Shown piece by piece: positions 1-14,730 of a stretch of 64,000 nucleotides of DNA. The position numbers and the translations under genes are program-made. The number at the start of each line of letters is the position of its first letter. Within the stretch, counting starts at the first letter, position 1. The stretch is from contig JAIXMP010000006.1 in NCBI GenBank assembly GCA_025677815.1, positions 1,488,001 to 1,552,000 on the forward strand. The letters run 5' to 3'. This DNA is from Phascolomyces articulosus. Lineage: Eukaryota; Mucoromycota; Mucoromycetes; Mucorales; Lichtheimiaceae. The notes under the pieces were generated by a model. It saw only the letters and a list, made by a program, of their open reading frames with translations. It was not told the origin of the DNA and ran no database searches.

Positions 1-2886
<2,886 letters not shown>

Positions 2887-3210
2887 GCATCATCATCAAA
2901 AAGAACAACAACAAAATAAGAAAAAAAAAGATAAAAGCAAAGACGGGTTTGGAATAATAATAATAAAAAAATGTACTTGTATTTTGTAAACGCTTGTAAT
3001 TAATTGCCACCTCCTCACCTTTTTTTTTGGATAACAAACAAATCAAAAAATAAAAAATGAAGAAAAAAATAACAACAACATAAAAAGAAAATGATATATT
3101 TTGTGTGTGTGTAGTATATAATATTCATAGATAGAAAAGAAAACTCATTGTGCATAGTAGAAATAGTAGAAATAGTAGTAAGTAGTAAGTAGTAGTATAA
3201 AGAAGAAAGT
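2887..3210. other. Convergent intergenic spacer
   Basis: This 324 bp AT-rich spacer lies between the stop codons of the plus-strand GEM1 gene and the minus-strand methyltransferase gene. It should hold both 3' UTRs and poly(A) regions (several A-rich and AATAAA-like tracts). No coding or structured feature is seen. Confidence 0.6.
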
Positions 3211-5202
3211 TTATAACTTTTGAGCAGCAGCACAATACATCCAATAGAACTTGCCACATTCAGGAAGACCTCTCAAAACATCTTCCATAAATACTTTTTG
3301 TTCTTCAGCTTCAAGCATACCTAAATGAGGTCCTAACATAGGCATCATACTTTTCAATACGCGCTCCCAATTCCATAAGAATTTTCTGGCAGCAGCAGTA
3401 TTGTTTGCTATATAATTATAAATATATTGTAAAGAGAGAGCGTATGTATTAGTAGATAGAGAGAAAGAGAGAGAGGTACAGGATCAACAATAATGGAACA
3501 CAACATTATTATTATCCTATATTATATTTATATATAAACACTTACACATATCAATGGCACGATTATCCACTTGAATCACTTTACAACCTGCTTGTGTTAA
3601 TATACGAGGTTGTTTTGGGCCAATATAAGGATCTTGTCCACGAGCTCCCATGGTATCAATAACTTTTTTTATTAGCGTGAATTTTGGGTTGTAATACAAA
3701 TAGGATTAGGCCATGAGAAAAAAATGGAAAAAGTGAGTCATGCAGAAATAACGATTGGATGCGTTTTTATCTAACTATTTTTACATTTTTTAAATAGAGA
3801 AGAAACTTACTTGCATTAGCACACTTTCCAACATTAGGATGATCATCAAAATCAGGCTAGAATGGAAATGAATCAAGGTTGCATCATAATAGATGAGTAT
3901 ATATATATATATAAAAAGCATAATAAAACATGTACGACAACCCATTTTTTTTTCTGTTGTTGGCTTGTTATTGTTGTACAATTGGGGGAGGTTGCATAAA
4001 AAGTTTGGGTATTTTAAAAAGTGTAGAAAAATTAAAACCAAAACTACGTACTGTGAAATAATATTCTAATAATTGAATGACACCACCAGGTTTAGCAATA
4101 CGTACAGCTTCTTGAATCGCATGCTCCCATTCATCCTCACGTAGAGCTAACACAAAAAGTCGCATATGTACAAAATCAAATACACCATCAGGATAATCGA
4201 GTTTATCGGTCACGTCACCAAATGTAATGTTGATACGATTTGGCATAGCTTCGAATTTGTTGACTTCGACCATATCAACACCTTCAAATGTACAATTGGG
4301 GAATTCCATTGCCATGTCCTATAAAAATGATGATGAGAGGAGTGGATTCAATAAATAAAACGAGTGGATGGATCATTATTTGTAAAAGTAAATCCCATTA
4401 TTCCATTATGATGGTAAAGAATAGATTGAATCCGATTCTGTATTATATACTTACCATCATCCAGGCACCTGCACCACAACCAACATCACAAATACGAGCA
4501 CCTTTATGAAATGGTACGTATTTTGAAACTTCGGATAAAAAGTTGCTATATAATTAATTAATAAATAGATAATTAATATATAAATGTCATTTCCCCTATC
4601 ATCTCAATTCAACACGAAAATAAGAAAAAGAGTATAATTTTTACCCTTGATATACTTCTTTGATAGCAAAATGTTGCTATAAGTAGTCGTAGTATATGTA
4701 TAATAAAATTAAAGTTATTAAATCAATGGTTGTAATGGAATTCAAAGATAATGCCGACAAATATATAACAGAAGCGAATGTAGACCGTGCAAAAAAAGTC
4801 ACCATCTCCGCTTCTACGTATAATAATCCATCATTGGTAAAAAAAAAAAAAAAAGAATTGTTGAATTTTTACCCCAATGAGCCTATCTTGTTCTTCTTCA
4901 TCTTTTGGAAGCCAATAGGCAGAACTTTCATTACTATGAAAATCTCTTCCAGAAATAGTGGTTGTTATACCAGCTGATGATTTCTTGGAAGATGAAGAAT
5001 GACTTTGAATTTCTTCACCTTGTCGCATCATGAATCCACTATCATTGATATGTTGTTGTTGATGATAATGACGACTGTTACTACTACCACTACTGGTCAT
5101 AATGGATGAACTCTTGTTGGAACCGTTGTTTTTTTGTTTTTTCTTTTTTGATTTCTTTTTTAAAGAAACCCGTTGGAGGTCTCGAGATAAATGACTTCCC
5201 AT
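3211..5202 (-). CDS. SAM-dependent methyltransferase (class I, fungal UMTA/TAM-like)
   Basis: This is a class I methyltransferase of unknown substrate. Seven exons on the minus strand join in frame: 5202-4873, 4676-4645, 4545-4455, 4318-4052, 3856-3811, 3662-3546 and 3407-3211. They predict 359 aa. The first ~90 residues are a basic, Ser/Lys-rich low-complexity leader with a KKKSKKKK cluster. Then come YWLPKDEEEQDRL and the SAM-binding motif I, ICDVGCGAGAWMM. Next are an acidic strand-2 end (FEGVDM), motif II/III (GDVTDKLDYPDGVFDFVHMR) and KPGGVIQLLEYYF, which is typical of the Methyltransf_25/UMTA group. The 32-nt second exon is confirmed by exact phase agreement on both sides. The lysine-rich leader could act in nuclear targeting, but that is inference. 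It is transcribed divergently from TRM112 across a 1.9 kb gap, and no functional link is implied. Confidence 0.88.
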
Positions 5203-7080
5203 TTATATATCTCTCTCTTTCTATCAAGACGAAAAATAATAATAAATAAAAAAAGAATGAATGATACGTAAAAAAAATCGTAAGTCAAAAATGTATAATA
5301 ATAAAAAAAAAGAATGAAGGGAGAAAAAAAAAGAGACAGAGAGAGAGAATGAAGGAAGAAAGGAAAGGAAAATAGGGCCTGGACAAAAGAAATAGGGTTG
5401 TTACTTATTGATAGATTTGACTCGTGGTGTATAAATGGTACCACTTTTGAAGAGAGATAAACTGCTGTTATGGGTTGTAATTCCCAATTTTTTTGGTGGT
5501 TGGTTACATTTTTTTTTGATTGTTACAATTCATCGCATTTGATACTAAAGAAGATGAAGAACTTCTCGTTCACTCATTTATCCTCTATAACCGTAAAATC
5601 GTTTTTCCATCCATTCAAAATATTCTTTATTTCTTCTTAATTGATTATATACTTTTATATCTTCATGACTAAATGAATGGAATGGTATATAGAATGAAAT
5701 CCAATCTATCAATTGAAATGCTCAATTGTACGAGAAAATGAACCTTAATGATGATTAAAAATGGTGTTGTAACATCGTTAAGATATAGACAGATGAATTT
5801 ACAAAAGATGGACCCATATCCACGAGTAGTACAAAATGATTACACGACAGTTTATAAATGTCAATGCGGTTTCACTCTTTTTGGTGTAATCCCATCAATT
5901 TTTTTTTATTGTGTTGTTGTTGTTGTGTATCCCCCAAACCTGTTCCTTTTTCTCGCGTTACCATTCATCCTTTTTTTTATAATACACTAAAGTGTAGTAT
6001 AGTAGTATATAGTAATAGTATTATTTAACAGAATCGCATGATTTCTGTATGGTTTTTTTTTTTTTTTTTGGAAGGGACCTTCCATCCAAACACCTACGAC
6101 CCTGTCCTTTTTATAATAATAATAGATGAAAAAACATAGCAAGGGAGAGAAATATAAGCCATCCAATTAAAAAAAAAACTGATTTTTTTTGTCCAACATC
6201 TTCTTTTTTTAAACCGTAAAACAATCTCATCGTTTTAAATTATTTACTAAAATAAATAACTAGAATATATCGTCATATTGTCTTTTTAACGTATCATAAA
6301 TATGAAATCGGGATATTTTTTTTTAGTGTCAAAAAATTATGATATTTAATTTATGGTTTGAATCCTTGCTTATCTTTATTTAACTTTATTTCTTATAATC
6401 GATGTTATATAATATCACATAGAAGAAGAACACTTCAACAAAAGAATACCAATATATTCAGGTACACTGGTATTAGAAGTATCCCTATCTTATCTTTACA
6501 CCCAAAAAAAAACTGCACCTTTTTCCTCTCTATCTTATTTATCATTTCTATATATTCAATTTACCAGGTATTTACTAGATGACAATTAAAGGAATAATAG
6601 TAATAATAATAATAAAAAAGCACATGAAATTCCTAGCATAAGCAATCGTGAATACTAGGAACAAGTTGATTGGATGGGGAAATTTATAACTTGTTAATTA
6701 AAAAAGTACCACTCACTTCACACTACTAATAAGTAAATCATTCTAGGATGATTCATTTTCACTTTTATATTTTTTTTACCATGGTACTTAAATTGAAAAC
6801 ATCATCGTCACCGTTGTCGTCATCATCATCATGAACAATTCACTATCCTTTATACGGAGAAGAAATTACTTTGACCCTTTAGTTTTTTATTTTACATAAT
6901 CAATGGTGAATTGCCAAAACAGGCAACTCAAAATGCCATGCGAGAGAAACAGCAGTTTGGGACCAAACGTGGTGGCTTATGCTTAAAAAAAGTTCGGCTT
7001 TTTTATTGCCAACCACAGATTTCATTTTTTGACTACACCTTAATATATATATATATATATAAATATATTTGACGCCCACC
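5203..7080. other. Divergent intergenic region
   Basis: This AT-rich region of about 1.9 kb lies between the divergent methyltransferase and TRM112 starts and should contain both promoters. Short open frames near 5748-5990 and 6358-6582 are homopolymer-rich, have no recognisable motif and are not linked by convincing splice signals. No RNA gene was recognised. Confidence 0.5.
7041..7070 (+). promoter_or_regulatory. TA-repeat core promoter of TRM112
   Basis: An alternating TA tract that includes a TATAAATATA-like element lies only about 10-40 bp before the TRM112 ATG. The ATG context is GCCCACCATG, a good eukaryotic start context. If this is the true TATA region, the 5' UTR would be very short; this is inferred from sequence only. 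Confidence 0.35.
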
Positions 7081-7686
7081 ATGAGATTAATTACACATAA
7101 TATGCTTCAATGCCACGTCAAGAACTGCAACACAAATAACTTTCCTTTACAATTTCAAGATGCTCAACTTGAACTTATTGAAGGTGATTTCAACCCCGAG
7201 TTTCTTGTCAATATGTTACCCAAGCTTGACTGGGAAGCACTTGTCAATACCACTTTACAGGTAAATTAAACGACCAATGAAAATGATAACACTCTTCTTT
7301 GTTTATTGTGTATATACGACCATTTATTAATCAATGGGGATATATAGCTCGGAATTTCTACTTTACCAGCTCAATTGCCCGAAGACGCAGCAGAAAACGA
7401 GGAATTCTTAAAATTACTTCACAACACGATCCTTGAGGTAATGAATGAAAGAATGGATAGGACAGTTTATATAGAATAGAGAAGAATTGACACCTCGACT
7501 TGGATGGGATAATCATAATAAATGGAAAAATGACCTAAAAAAACTCACTTTTGGATAAACATATATACATCCCCCACTCTATAGACACATGTACAACAAG
7601 GCAAAATGGTGTGTCCAAACTGTAAGCACGAATACAAAATCAAGGATGGCATTCCCAATATGTTGCTCGCAGAACACGAAATCTAA
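7081..7686 (+). CDS. TRM112: Multifunctional methyltransferase activator Trm112
   Basis: Trm112 is the small zinc-binding partner that stabilises and activates the tRNA, rRNA and translation-factor methyltransferases Trm9, Trm11, Bud23 and Mtq2. Three exons (7081-7260, 7348-7437, 7585-7686) predict 123 aa. The start MRLITHNMLQCHVKNC is typical of the family. The expected four cysteine zinc ligands are visible as C11, C16, C100 and C103 (VCPNC). The C-terminal PNMLLAEHEI closely resembles the conserved IPNMLL end of the family. Length and layout match the usual Trm112 size. The first ATG is used, since the upstream sequence is the TA tract. Confidence 0.96.
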
Positions 7687-9777
7687 ACCGAATTTTTCAT
7701 CCTCTCTTTCATCCATACATACCATTACGCACGACATCTGATTTGTTTATGCAAACAAAAATCATCCAAACACACCCTTACAAAAAAAAAACGATTTGAA
7801 TTATTGGAGTTTTTTTCACGCATTTTTATACATATATATAATTTTTTTTTATCCAGCATTAAAAAGTTTAATTTTACTTTCTACTAGTTATCAAAATATC
7901 ATTTTGTATATTAGGATGTTTTATTCTTCTCTTTTTTTGTTGGGATGGTTGGCGAATCAAAAAAAAAAAAGAATTGGACGACGGATGTTGGTATATTTTT
8001 TGGATTTCTCAACGAGGTGGAAAGGAATTATTGGCAAGAGAAGAAAAAAAAAGTATTGGGTAATAAAAAAAAAGGAAGCAAAGAACCTAATCGTATTCTA
8101 TTCCCACAAAACCATATTTTATTCTCTGTGTAATTCATATTATTAAACTCGTATCGTCTTGGGAATGAATGGCACAATCTTTTTCGTTTGTAGATCATTA
8201 TTACTTCATCTTATCAATTCCATGATCCATTTAATATTTCTCATCATCCAATCCATATATCATCCATGGTTTTCGTATTCCATCATTGTATAAACAATAG
8301 AGCCAATCTCTGTATTTCGACAATATTCACTTATCTTGATATCCTCAAATTTCAACCTCCATAGTAAAAAAGAGATCCAACCATCTGATCGTGAGATAAC
8401 TAAGAATATATAGAGCTACCGCGGGAAAGATTTGACCCCACATTTTTTTTTCGAGAATAGGAACACGAAAACTTCCAGGAACAAGTTGATTTGACGTTCC
8501 TACATGCTTGTTCCGTAATGCTACGTAAAAACACATTTCCGTTGATTGCTTACAGAATATCCAATATAGGGTATAGCTTTTCCCGAATAATGCTCCATGT
8601 CATGATCTATTTCGATAACAAAAATCTGTACCCATAAGCATGGGTTCCTCCTCAATCCATCATCCAAAATGTTTATCCATTCGCATCTTCATGGATAAAT
8701 CCTCCATTCTTCTTCAACGATGGTTATGGATCTGTAATATGATGTAATAGGAAGAAAACATCAAAAAAGAAGGTTATTATCAAATGGTGTGAACTTATAT
8801 ATATACTACATTGGAATCGAGAAAATAAAGTTGGAAGTATTTGTATTACTATCCTGTTTTTCTTTGTTTGCGTTTATCCTCTCTCACTCTCCATCCATCC
8901 ACATGATACAAATAAATAGCATAACAACATTTGTATATACATACTTGATTCAATAAGTACATTTATTTATGATTGCAAACAATAAGTTGTATATACATAG
9001 ATCTATTAAGTATTTATTATAAACAAGAATTGAGCAGTTGTAGTTGGAAAAAAAGGAGAGGTAGATAAAGAAATCAGACTAAAAGGAATTTCAGTTGGGT
9101 AACTTTATGTATTTATATGTCATTCTTATTATAAAAGATAAACACATGATGGACCGCCCCCCCCACTTGAACCCATATTTCTTATACTTCAATTTCTCGT
9201 TGCGGAGTAATGGTTTTAAGCATAACGTAATATCTATTTCAAATAATACTAATCAATCTTTTTTCGACAATCTTGCCATGGGGTATAACCTAAAAGTCTA
9301 TTCCTATTGAAAAAAAAATAAAAATTATAATAAAGTATTATATTTTTTCATTTTGATATAATGATTCCAATGAGAAAGATGTTCGGTTGCGGTTGTGATT
9401 TAATGAATGAAGAGTAGATCAGAGTTAAAAAAAAATCGTTTAAGCGATTTTCTTTTCCTGCTTACGGCATGCGAGCTTCCCACCCATATCCCCGCCCGGA
9501 CAATCTTTTTGTTTCTCAGTCATATCACTTTTTGAGAAGAAATGTGGTTGGCTGTCACACGCAATCGACGGAATAAAAGCTCTTGAGTCAGCATTTTCAT
9601 TAAGCACATCTAATAAACAATCCACTCTACACACAGAGAGGACATCATTTTATTTTGGTGTAATAATAGAACCGATCCTTTTCTTTTCCTTCTTCTTCCT
9701 CTTTTCTTTTTCTTTATTACTTTTTTTTTCTTTGGTTTTTTTTTTAATATTATATATCACTTTTTTAAAAAAAGAGT
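7687..9777. other. Intergenic region with one unresolved minus-strand open frame
   Basis: This is a 2.1 kb AT-rich spacer. The most protein-like stretch is minus strand 8345-8536, which reads RNKHVGTSNQLVPGSFRVP and then a hydrophobic segment (QIFPAVALYILSYLTIRWLD). A possible donor GTAAGC sits at about 8555. However, no upstream exon with a start codon stays open in the required phase, so I do not call a gene. A second minus-strand frame at 9440-9634 lacks an ATG and overlaps the promoter of the carrier gene. The rest shows nothing recognisable. Confidence 0.4.
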
Positions 9778-11134
9778 ATGGCAGTTATTTCTAAACAAAC
9801 CCTTCCTCCCTTTGGCCATGCTGTTGCTGGATCAGCTGGTGCTATGTTTGCTTTGACTTTGGTCTATCCTCTTGATATGTAAGTTTCTTTTTTCATCATG
9901 ATTTCTCAGCGGTCCCTTATTATTTATAAATGTGTAATGATATTTCTTTATCAGCATAATTCTCCTATTTCTGATTTTTAACCTGCCAATCTACCATTGC
10001 GTTTTATATAAATATATATATGTTTATCTTGCTCTATCATCACCACTACACACACAACACCATCTACATCTACACAACGATATATAAAAAAAACATTCCA
10101 TTATAACAAATAAAAAAAAACAACAGTATCAAAACTCGTATTCAAGTTCAAGCAAAACATGACGGTTTGGATGATAAGGAACAGGAACATTATAATTCAG
10201 CACTCGACGGTATTAAACAAATTATGAGTAAGGAAGGTGTTGCTGGTTTATATGCTGGTTTGGGTAGTTCATTGCTTGGTACTGCCTCTACCAACTTTAC
10301 CTACTTTTACTGTTATTCGTTGGTCCGTGACTTTTACAACAAGAATTACAATCCAGGAGGTGGCACTTTATCTGCTGCTATGGAACTTTTGCTCGGTGCA
10401 GCTGCTGGTGCTATGACAACGCTCGTGACAACACCTATTGCTGTGCTTACCACGCGCCAACAAACATTACCTAGCAACGAGCGTCAAGGTATCTTTGGTA
10501 CTGCTGCCACCATCATGGCTGAAGAAGGCATTGCTGGTCTTTGGAAAGGTATTCGTCCTTCCTTGATCTTATGTGTCAATCCTGCTATCACTTATGGTAG
10601 TTTTGAAAAAATGAAACAATTTGTATTGGAAACTTTGCAAATGCAAATGACACCTGGTGTCAATTTTATTGTGGGTGCTATTTCAAAGACTCTCGCTACT
10701 ATTGTCACTTATCCTTATATCATGGCCAAGGTCCGTTTGCAATGGAAGCCTTCCAAGGATATTCAAGACAAGGTCGATCCTTATAAGAGTGCAGGTGATG
10801 TGTTGGCAAGAGTGCTTAAGCAAGATGGCTTCTTTGGCTGGTACAAGGTAAAGAAAAATATTTCTTTTGGGATAAAGGAAGGATATATTGTTGCTTACGT
10901 GAACATGATTATAAATTTTATCTTTTTTTTGACATGATGGTCGTGAATGGATGATGGATTGGATATACTCATCATGAATTTTTGTTATATGATGATTAGG
11001 GTATGAGCACTCAAATCTCAAAGGCTGTTCTTTCTCAAGCCTTGTTATTCATGATGAAGGATGTTTTCACCAATTATACTGTGATCGTATATGCTTTATT
11101 ACTTCGATTGGCTCGACGAAAGCTTTCAGCATAG
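9778..11134 (+). CDS. Mitochondrial-carrier-family protein, peroxisomal adenine nucleotide transporter type (PMP47/ANT1/SLC25A17-like)
   Basis: This is a six-helix SLC25 solute carrier, probably exchanging adenine nucleotides or CoA-type nucleotides across the peroxisomal membrane. Three exons (9778-9878, 10127-10847, 11000-11134) predict 318 aa, the usual family length. The three tandem carrier repeats carry the signatures YPLDIIKTRIQ, TTPIAVLTTRQQ and TYPYIMAKVRLQ. The first fits P-x-[DE]-x-x-[KR] exactly. The second and third lack the acidic residue, a pattern I associate with the PMP47/ANT1 branch rather than with the mitochondrial ADP/ATP carrier. Matching GLYAGLGSS and GLWKGIRPS motifs follow repeats 1 and 2, and FGWYKGM follows repeat 3. 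Substrate and organelle assignment rest on this family resemblance. The 248 bp first intron is long for this locus. Confidence 0.88.
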
Positions 11135-13689
11135 ATTTTTTTTATATTGTTATAGAAAGCTTGTTTCATTTTTTTCATTCCCCGCTTTCAATTTTTTACT
11201 TTTAACCCAAATATCACACTTTTTCTTTTGCTGTATGAATTTTTATATAGACCTTGGCTTCCTTCCTTTTTTTTTTACTTATACGTCTCCTCCTCTTCTT
11301 CCTCTTCTTCGTCTCCTTTTTTTATATACATACCTTTCCAAAAAAAAATTGTTATGTTTTAAATATATATACATATGTTCATTTGTTTCTCAAATTATTA
11401 CTGTATTAATATAGAATGATGTTTGTTGGTTGGGGGAATGGGGTGATTGAATTATCATATATATGTTAAATTGATGATTATATGATTTTCATAAAAATCA
11501 TATGTGTTTGTCCTTTGAGTGTAGATCATAAGTAATATTTTTATATAGCAACATCGTGAACAACAGAAACAAGCGTTATTGGGTCTAAAAAAATACTACT
11601 ATAATTTTCTGGGGTAGAAAAAAACTCAAATTAAAAAAAGGGCCTGTAGAATTACCATATAAAAAATTATGCTTGCTAAATTTGAATTTGATAAAGTTTG
11701 GATTGGTATCTTGCCATGAACGGTGAAGCAAAAGATTTTCTTGGATCAAAAAAAAAGTCTCTATTTGAAAAGCCGGATGAACTTCTTTTACCGCTGGCAC
11801 ATCGTCCGCTTATTGTTTATTTATTCTATAATATATAAAACATCTCATGCGTTGTTTTTATATCCATCATATGAAAAGTATTAGTGATAATAATAGAATA
11901 GTAGAAAGAGTTGTAGTACGATATGGATAAAATACGTATAAAAAAAGCCAAGTAATCTCAATTCTTCGTTTAAGGTGTATGTAATACTATAAATGAAATA
12001 ATAGCAGCGCCAGTATTTTTCTCTTGTCAAAAAATACTTTGTATAACATGTATTAACCAAAAGGAGACTTTTACTCAAACCCAGAAACTCATGCATATAA
12101 AAAAGACCTATTCTTTTCTGTCATGACCAATATCTCTATTTATCCGTAGAGAATAATCATCAATTCATATTTCATTATAAAGAATACCCGTTCCTTATTC
12201 AATAAAAATTTTGGTATTTTGATACGTAGCTCTTGTAGTAGATATATTCTGAATTATGCTATCAATGTTTAAATTAGTAGTTGAATAAAAGAATATAGCA
12301 ATATCAAGGCATGCTCTGGTTGAATCCACGGATATTCTCAAAATTGATCTATATAGTAGAAAACAAGATTTGCTTGGTTTAATGCATGGATTAAATTCTT
12401 ATCATCTATACAAACGATACCATGTTTAATTTGATGGTTCATCCTGCCGATGACATCCTATCTCTGGAACTATTTTAGTATTTTGTTGCATCCTTCTTCA
12501 TGATGGACGCCACAGATATCAACAGTAGACAGACTTTGGTAGTATATATTATTACACATAATCTACCTTTTATAAATTAACAGTTACCTTATAAAGAGGT
12601 TTTCATTTTTTTCTATGAATAAATAAAGTGATGTACGTCCGTAAGATTTAACTTTGCATTATCATGATAAGTGATTGAATCCGGTTTTATATAAGATCAT
12701 TATCATACTTTATTAAAAAAAAAAATAGCTAAGGAACTATATGGTGGAACATAAAAAAAATAGTGTATGGATCTTTTATAATTTCTTAAAGAGCATAGCA
12801 AGCTGCGTTTTTTTTTTTAGTCACAACAATAATAATCATAATCTAGTTGCCAAAATTCTCCTTCAAATGCTACTATAGTCAATTTATATGGATTTAAGAA
12901 TAAAGGTAATTCGTTAGATCTATTGAGATGATATGCTTTTCTTGTGTAAATTCTTTAATAAACGCATCATCTTTATCATTATCATTTAAATGACTATATT
13001 ACTTGTCATAATGGTGGTCTATCATCTTTGCATGCGGTATAAATTATCTGATTCGGGTTGTTTTTAAACAATACATAATCGGGGATGGATTGTCTCACGT
13101 TGAGCTGACCTGGCTTCTGGTAGTGGTCAATGCGCGCGTGTCAGCTCTTTCTTCGTTCACTTTATTTATTTTCAAGCTTTTGAATCTATCACCATGAAAA
13201 ATCTCTTTTTTATAGTTCATAATCAATCCATCCATCTTTTTATAAAAGTAATCCATTGTCATTATTGAAATTATAATTATATATATAACAAATTTCTTCG
13301 CAATCGAACCATGAAAATGAAATTATATTATTATTATTTATTTCTTCATCAAAAAAAAAATGCTTCTATTCATCCAATACTAAATAATAGTAGTGATACC
13401 GCATTTGTAGCTTGAGTAGATCATAAACGAGTCATCCAACTGGTCATTTGATAGTATGTCATTCTTGCTGTTGTGATAAAGGGGATTGTCTTGAACAGTA
13501 AACCATTCACAACGTATTCAAGAATACAATGCTGTTGCCGAGACACCCTTTATCTATATGGGTAGAAGAATATCTCGTTGCCGGGAAAAACCACAGGGAC
13601 GTCTTGGCACGTATAGTCTTATAGAAAACTGGGCAAGACCAGCCAATCAAAAAAAAGAGTATATATAGAATAATATAATTGTCATTGTT
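11135..13689. other. Intergenic region with degenerate minus-strand coding traces
   Basis: This 2.5 kb AT-rich spacer contains no intact gene. On the minus strand, about 12240-12540 translates in a single frame as protein-like text broken by several stops (for example GRMNHQIKHGIVCIDDKN and LIHALNQANLVFYYIDQF). Minus 12820-12960 ends with NPYKLTIVAFEGEFWQLDY before a stop. These look like decayed gene pieces of unknown family. Nothing else is recognisable. Confidence 0.3.
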
Positions 13690-14135
13690 GCCAACATGTT
13701 TCTGAAGAAACCAAACCTCTATGGTCAGACCAAATGTGCATCGACCAAGGCAGTAAAGAGGAAAAGAAACAAAAAATACGCAACATGCATCAAATCTACA
13801 AAAATGCTCACTGCACCATTGCACCTGTACCTGAACCTTGTAAACCAAAGCAAATGGGTGGAGGAGGGTATTTTAAATGATTATGGAATATAGGAGAAGA
13901 AATGATAGCAAAAAGATTGGTATTGATTGGTAGTGCGACTCACACTTCTTGGCAAGAAGAACTGGATCCTTACTTGGGATTTAATATCTCAGTTATTCAA
14001 ATTAGGAGTATCAGAACTAAAGTGAATGAAATTCTATATAATGCACATTTATGGAAAAACGCCAAAGACCATGACCTAGTGTTTACTCTTATCCACATTT
14101 TTCCAGAATTCGTGAACACGTTAGGAATAGGTTAG
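13690..14135 (+). pseudogene. HET-domain gene fragment, inactivated
   Basis: One continuous plus-strand frame resembles the middle of the intact HET gene at 37395-39035. WSDQMCIDQGSKEEKKQKIR here corresponds to WYDQLCINQDNKEEKQHEIR there. The match continues through NMHQIYKNAHCTIAPVPE, RLVLIGSATHT and KDHDLVFTLIHIFPEFVNT. The frame carries one in-frame TGA at 13878-13880. There the intact paralogue reads YFKRLW and this copy reads YFK-stop-LW, as expected of a CGA to TGA change. The N-terminal part of the domain and everything after IFPEF are missing. The two short ATG-initiated frames across this region are by-products of the broken gene. Confidence 0.85.
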
Positions 14136-14285
14136 TTTTGAGCGAGCATCCAAATGTTTGGCAGTTGAACCATAGATGAACTAATTCAAGCAACATCAAA
14201 GAACCAAATTTGCAGCACATAAATTTTCATAGCTAATTTCAAGAATTGCTTAAGGCTTGTTATTACTGTCACCAACGAGAATGCA
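14136..14285 (+). repeat. 3' flank shared with the HET remnant at 39.2 kb
   Basis: Bases from about 14125 (acacgttaggaataggttag, then ttttgagcgagc) align with 39214-39380 (acacgctaggaatggtcgag, then ttttgagcaagt). Similarity continues through gatgaactaattcaagcaac versus gatggactgattcaacaagc and a shared caatttcaagaattt-like block. It is non-coding in both places and marks a duplicated unit larger than the coding fragment. Confidence 0.6.
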
Positions 14286-14340
14286 TTATAATTAAACAAG
14301 AAAGAAAATAGCTAAAAATCCAAAGGTTACAAATAACATA

Positions 14341-14730
14341 CAGTTGTCCCCCGCTTATTGCACCTCCACTTTTTGCATTATCTACGATTTCTGCACCAAT
14401 TTAGTGAGAACTACCATGAATACTTATAAAATTTGTACATTCGCAATTTGCATCGTTACTTACAAGTGTTGTATCTTATCGGATGTAAATTCACCTCTTA
14501 TTTTGCAAAGAATGAGTGAAATCACACCTGTTGCAGCTTAATGAGGTAATTTCATGTGTAATCAAAAAGTCTTTATCAACTTTACGATATAGTGCATCAG
14601 GTTTATGATAGTACAACACATGACAGCATGGGTAATACAAGGATACTGAATACCTCGGTTTTTGCAATTACTCGATTTCTGCACCAAAATTGCTGGAATT
14701 ACCACTGTTGCAAAAGGCGGGGGACCACTG
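14341..14730. mobile_element. TA-flanked MITE, 390 bp (Tc1/mariner- or pogo-like)
   Basis: The element begins CAGTTGTCCCCCGC and ends GCGGGGGACCACTG, so the ends are inverted repeats. Similarity runs inward for about 60 bp with mismatches: both arms carry GATTTCTGCACCAA in the appropriate orientation. A TA dinucleotide flanks each side (14339-14340 and 14731-14732), consistent with TA target duplication. The interior has no transposase. The end sequence family recurs at 21586-21770. Confidence 0.82.

Noticed and set aside
8345..8590. Possible two-exon minus-strand membrane-protein gene
   Set aside because: The second exon looks protein-like, but the only phase that joins it to the upstream donor has an immediate stop and no start codon.
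9440..9634. Minus-strand open frame of 64 codons
   Set aside because: No ATG, no splice partner, no motif, and it overlaps the carrier gene promoter.
11550..11625. Extra downstream exon for the carrier gene (QHREQQKQALLGLKKYYY)
   Set aside because: It follows an acceptor-like TATATAG, but the carrier already has a complete C-terminus and stop at 11134; no donor connects them.
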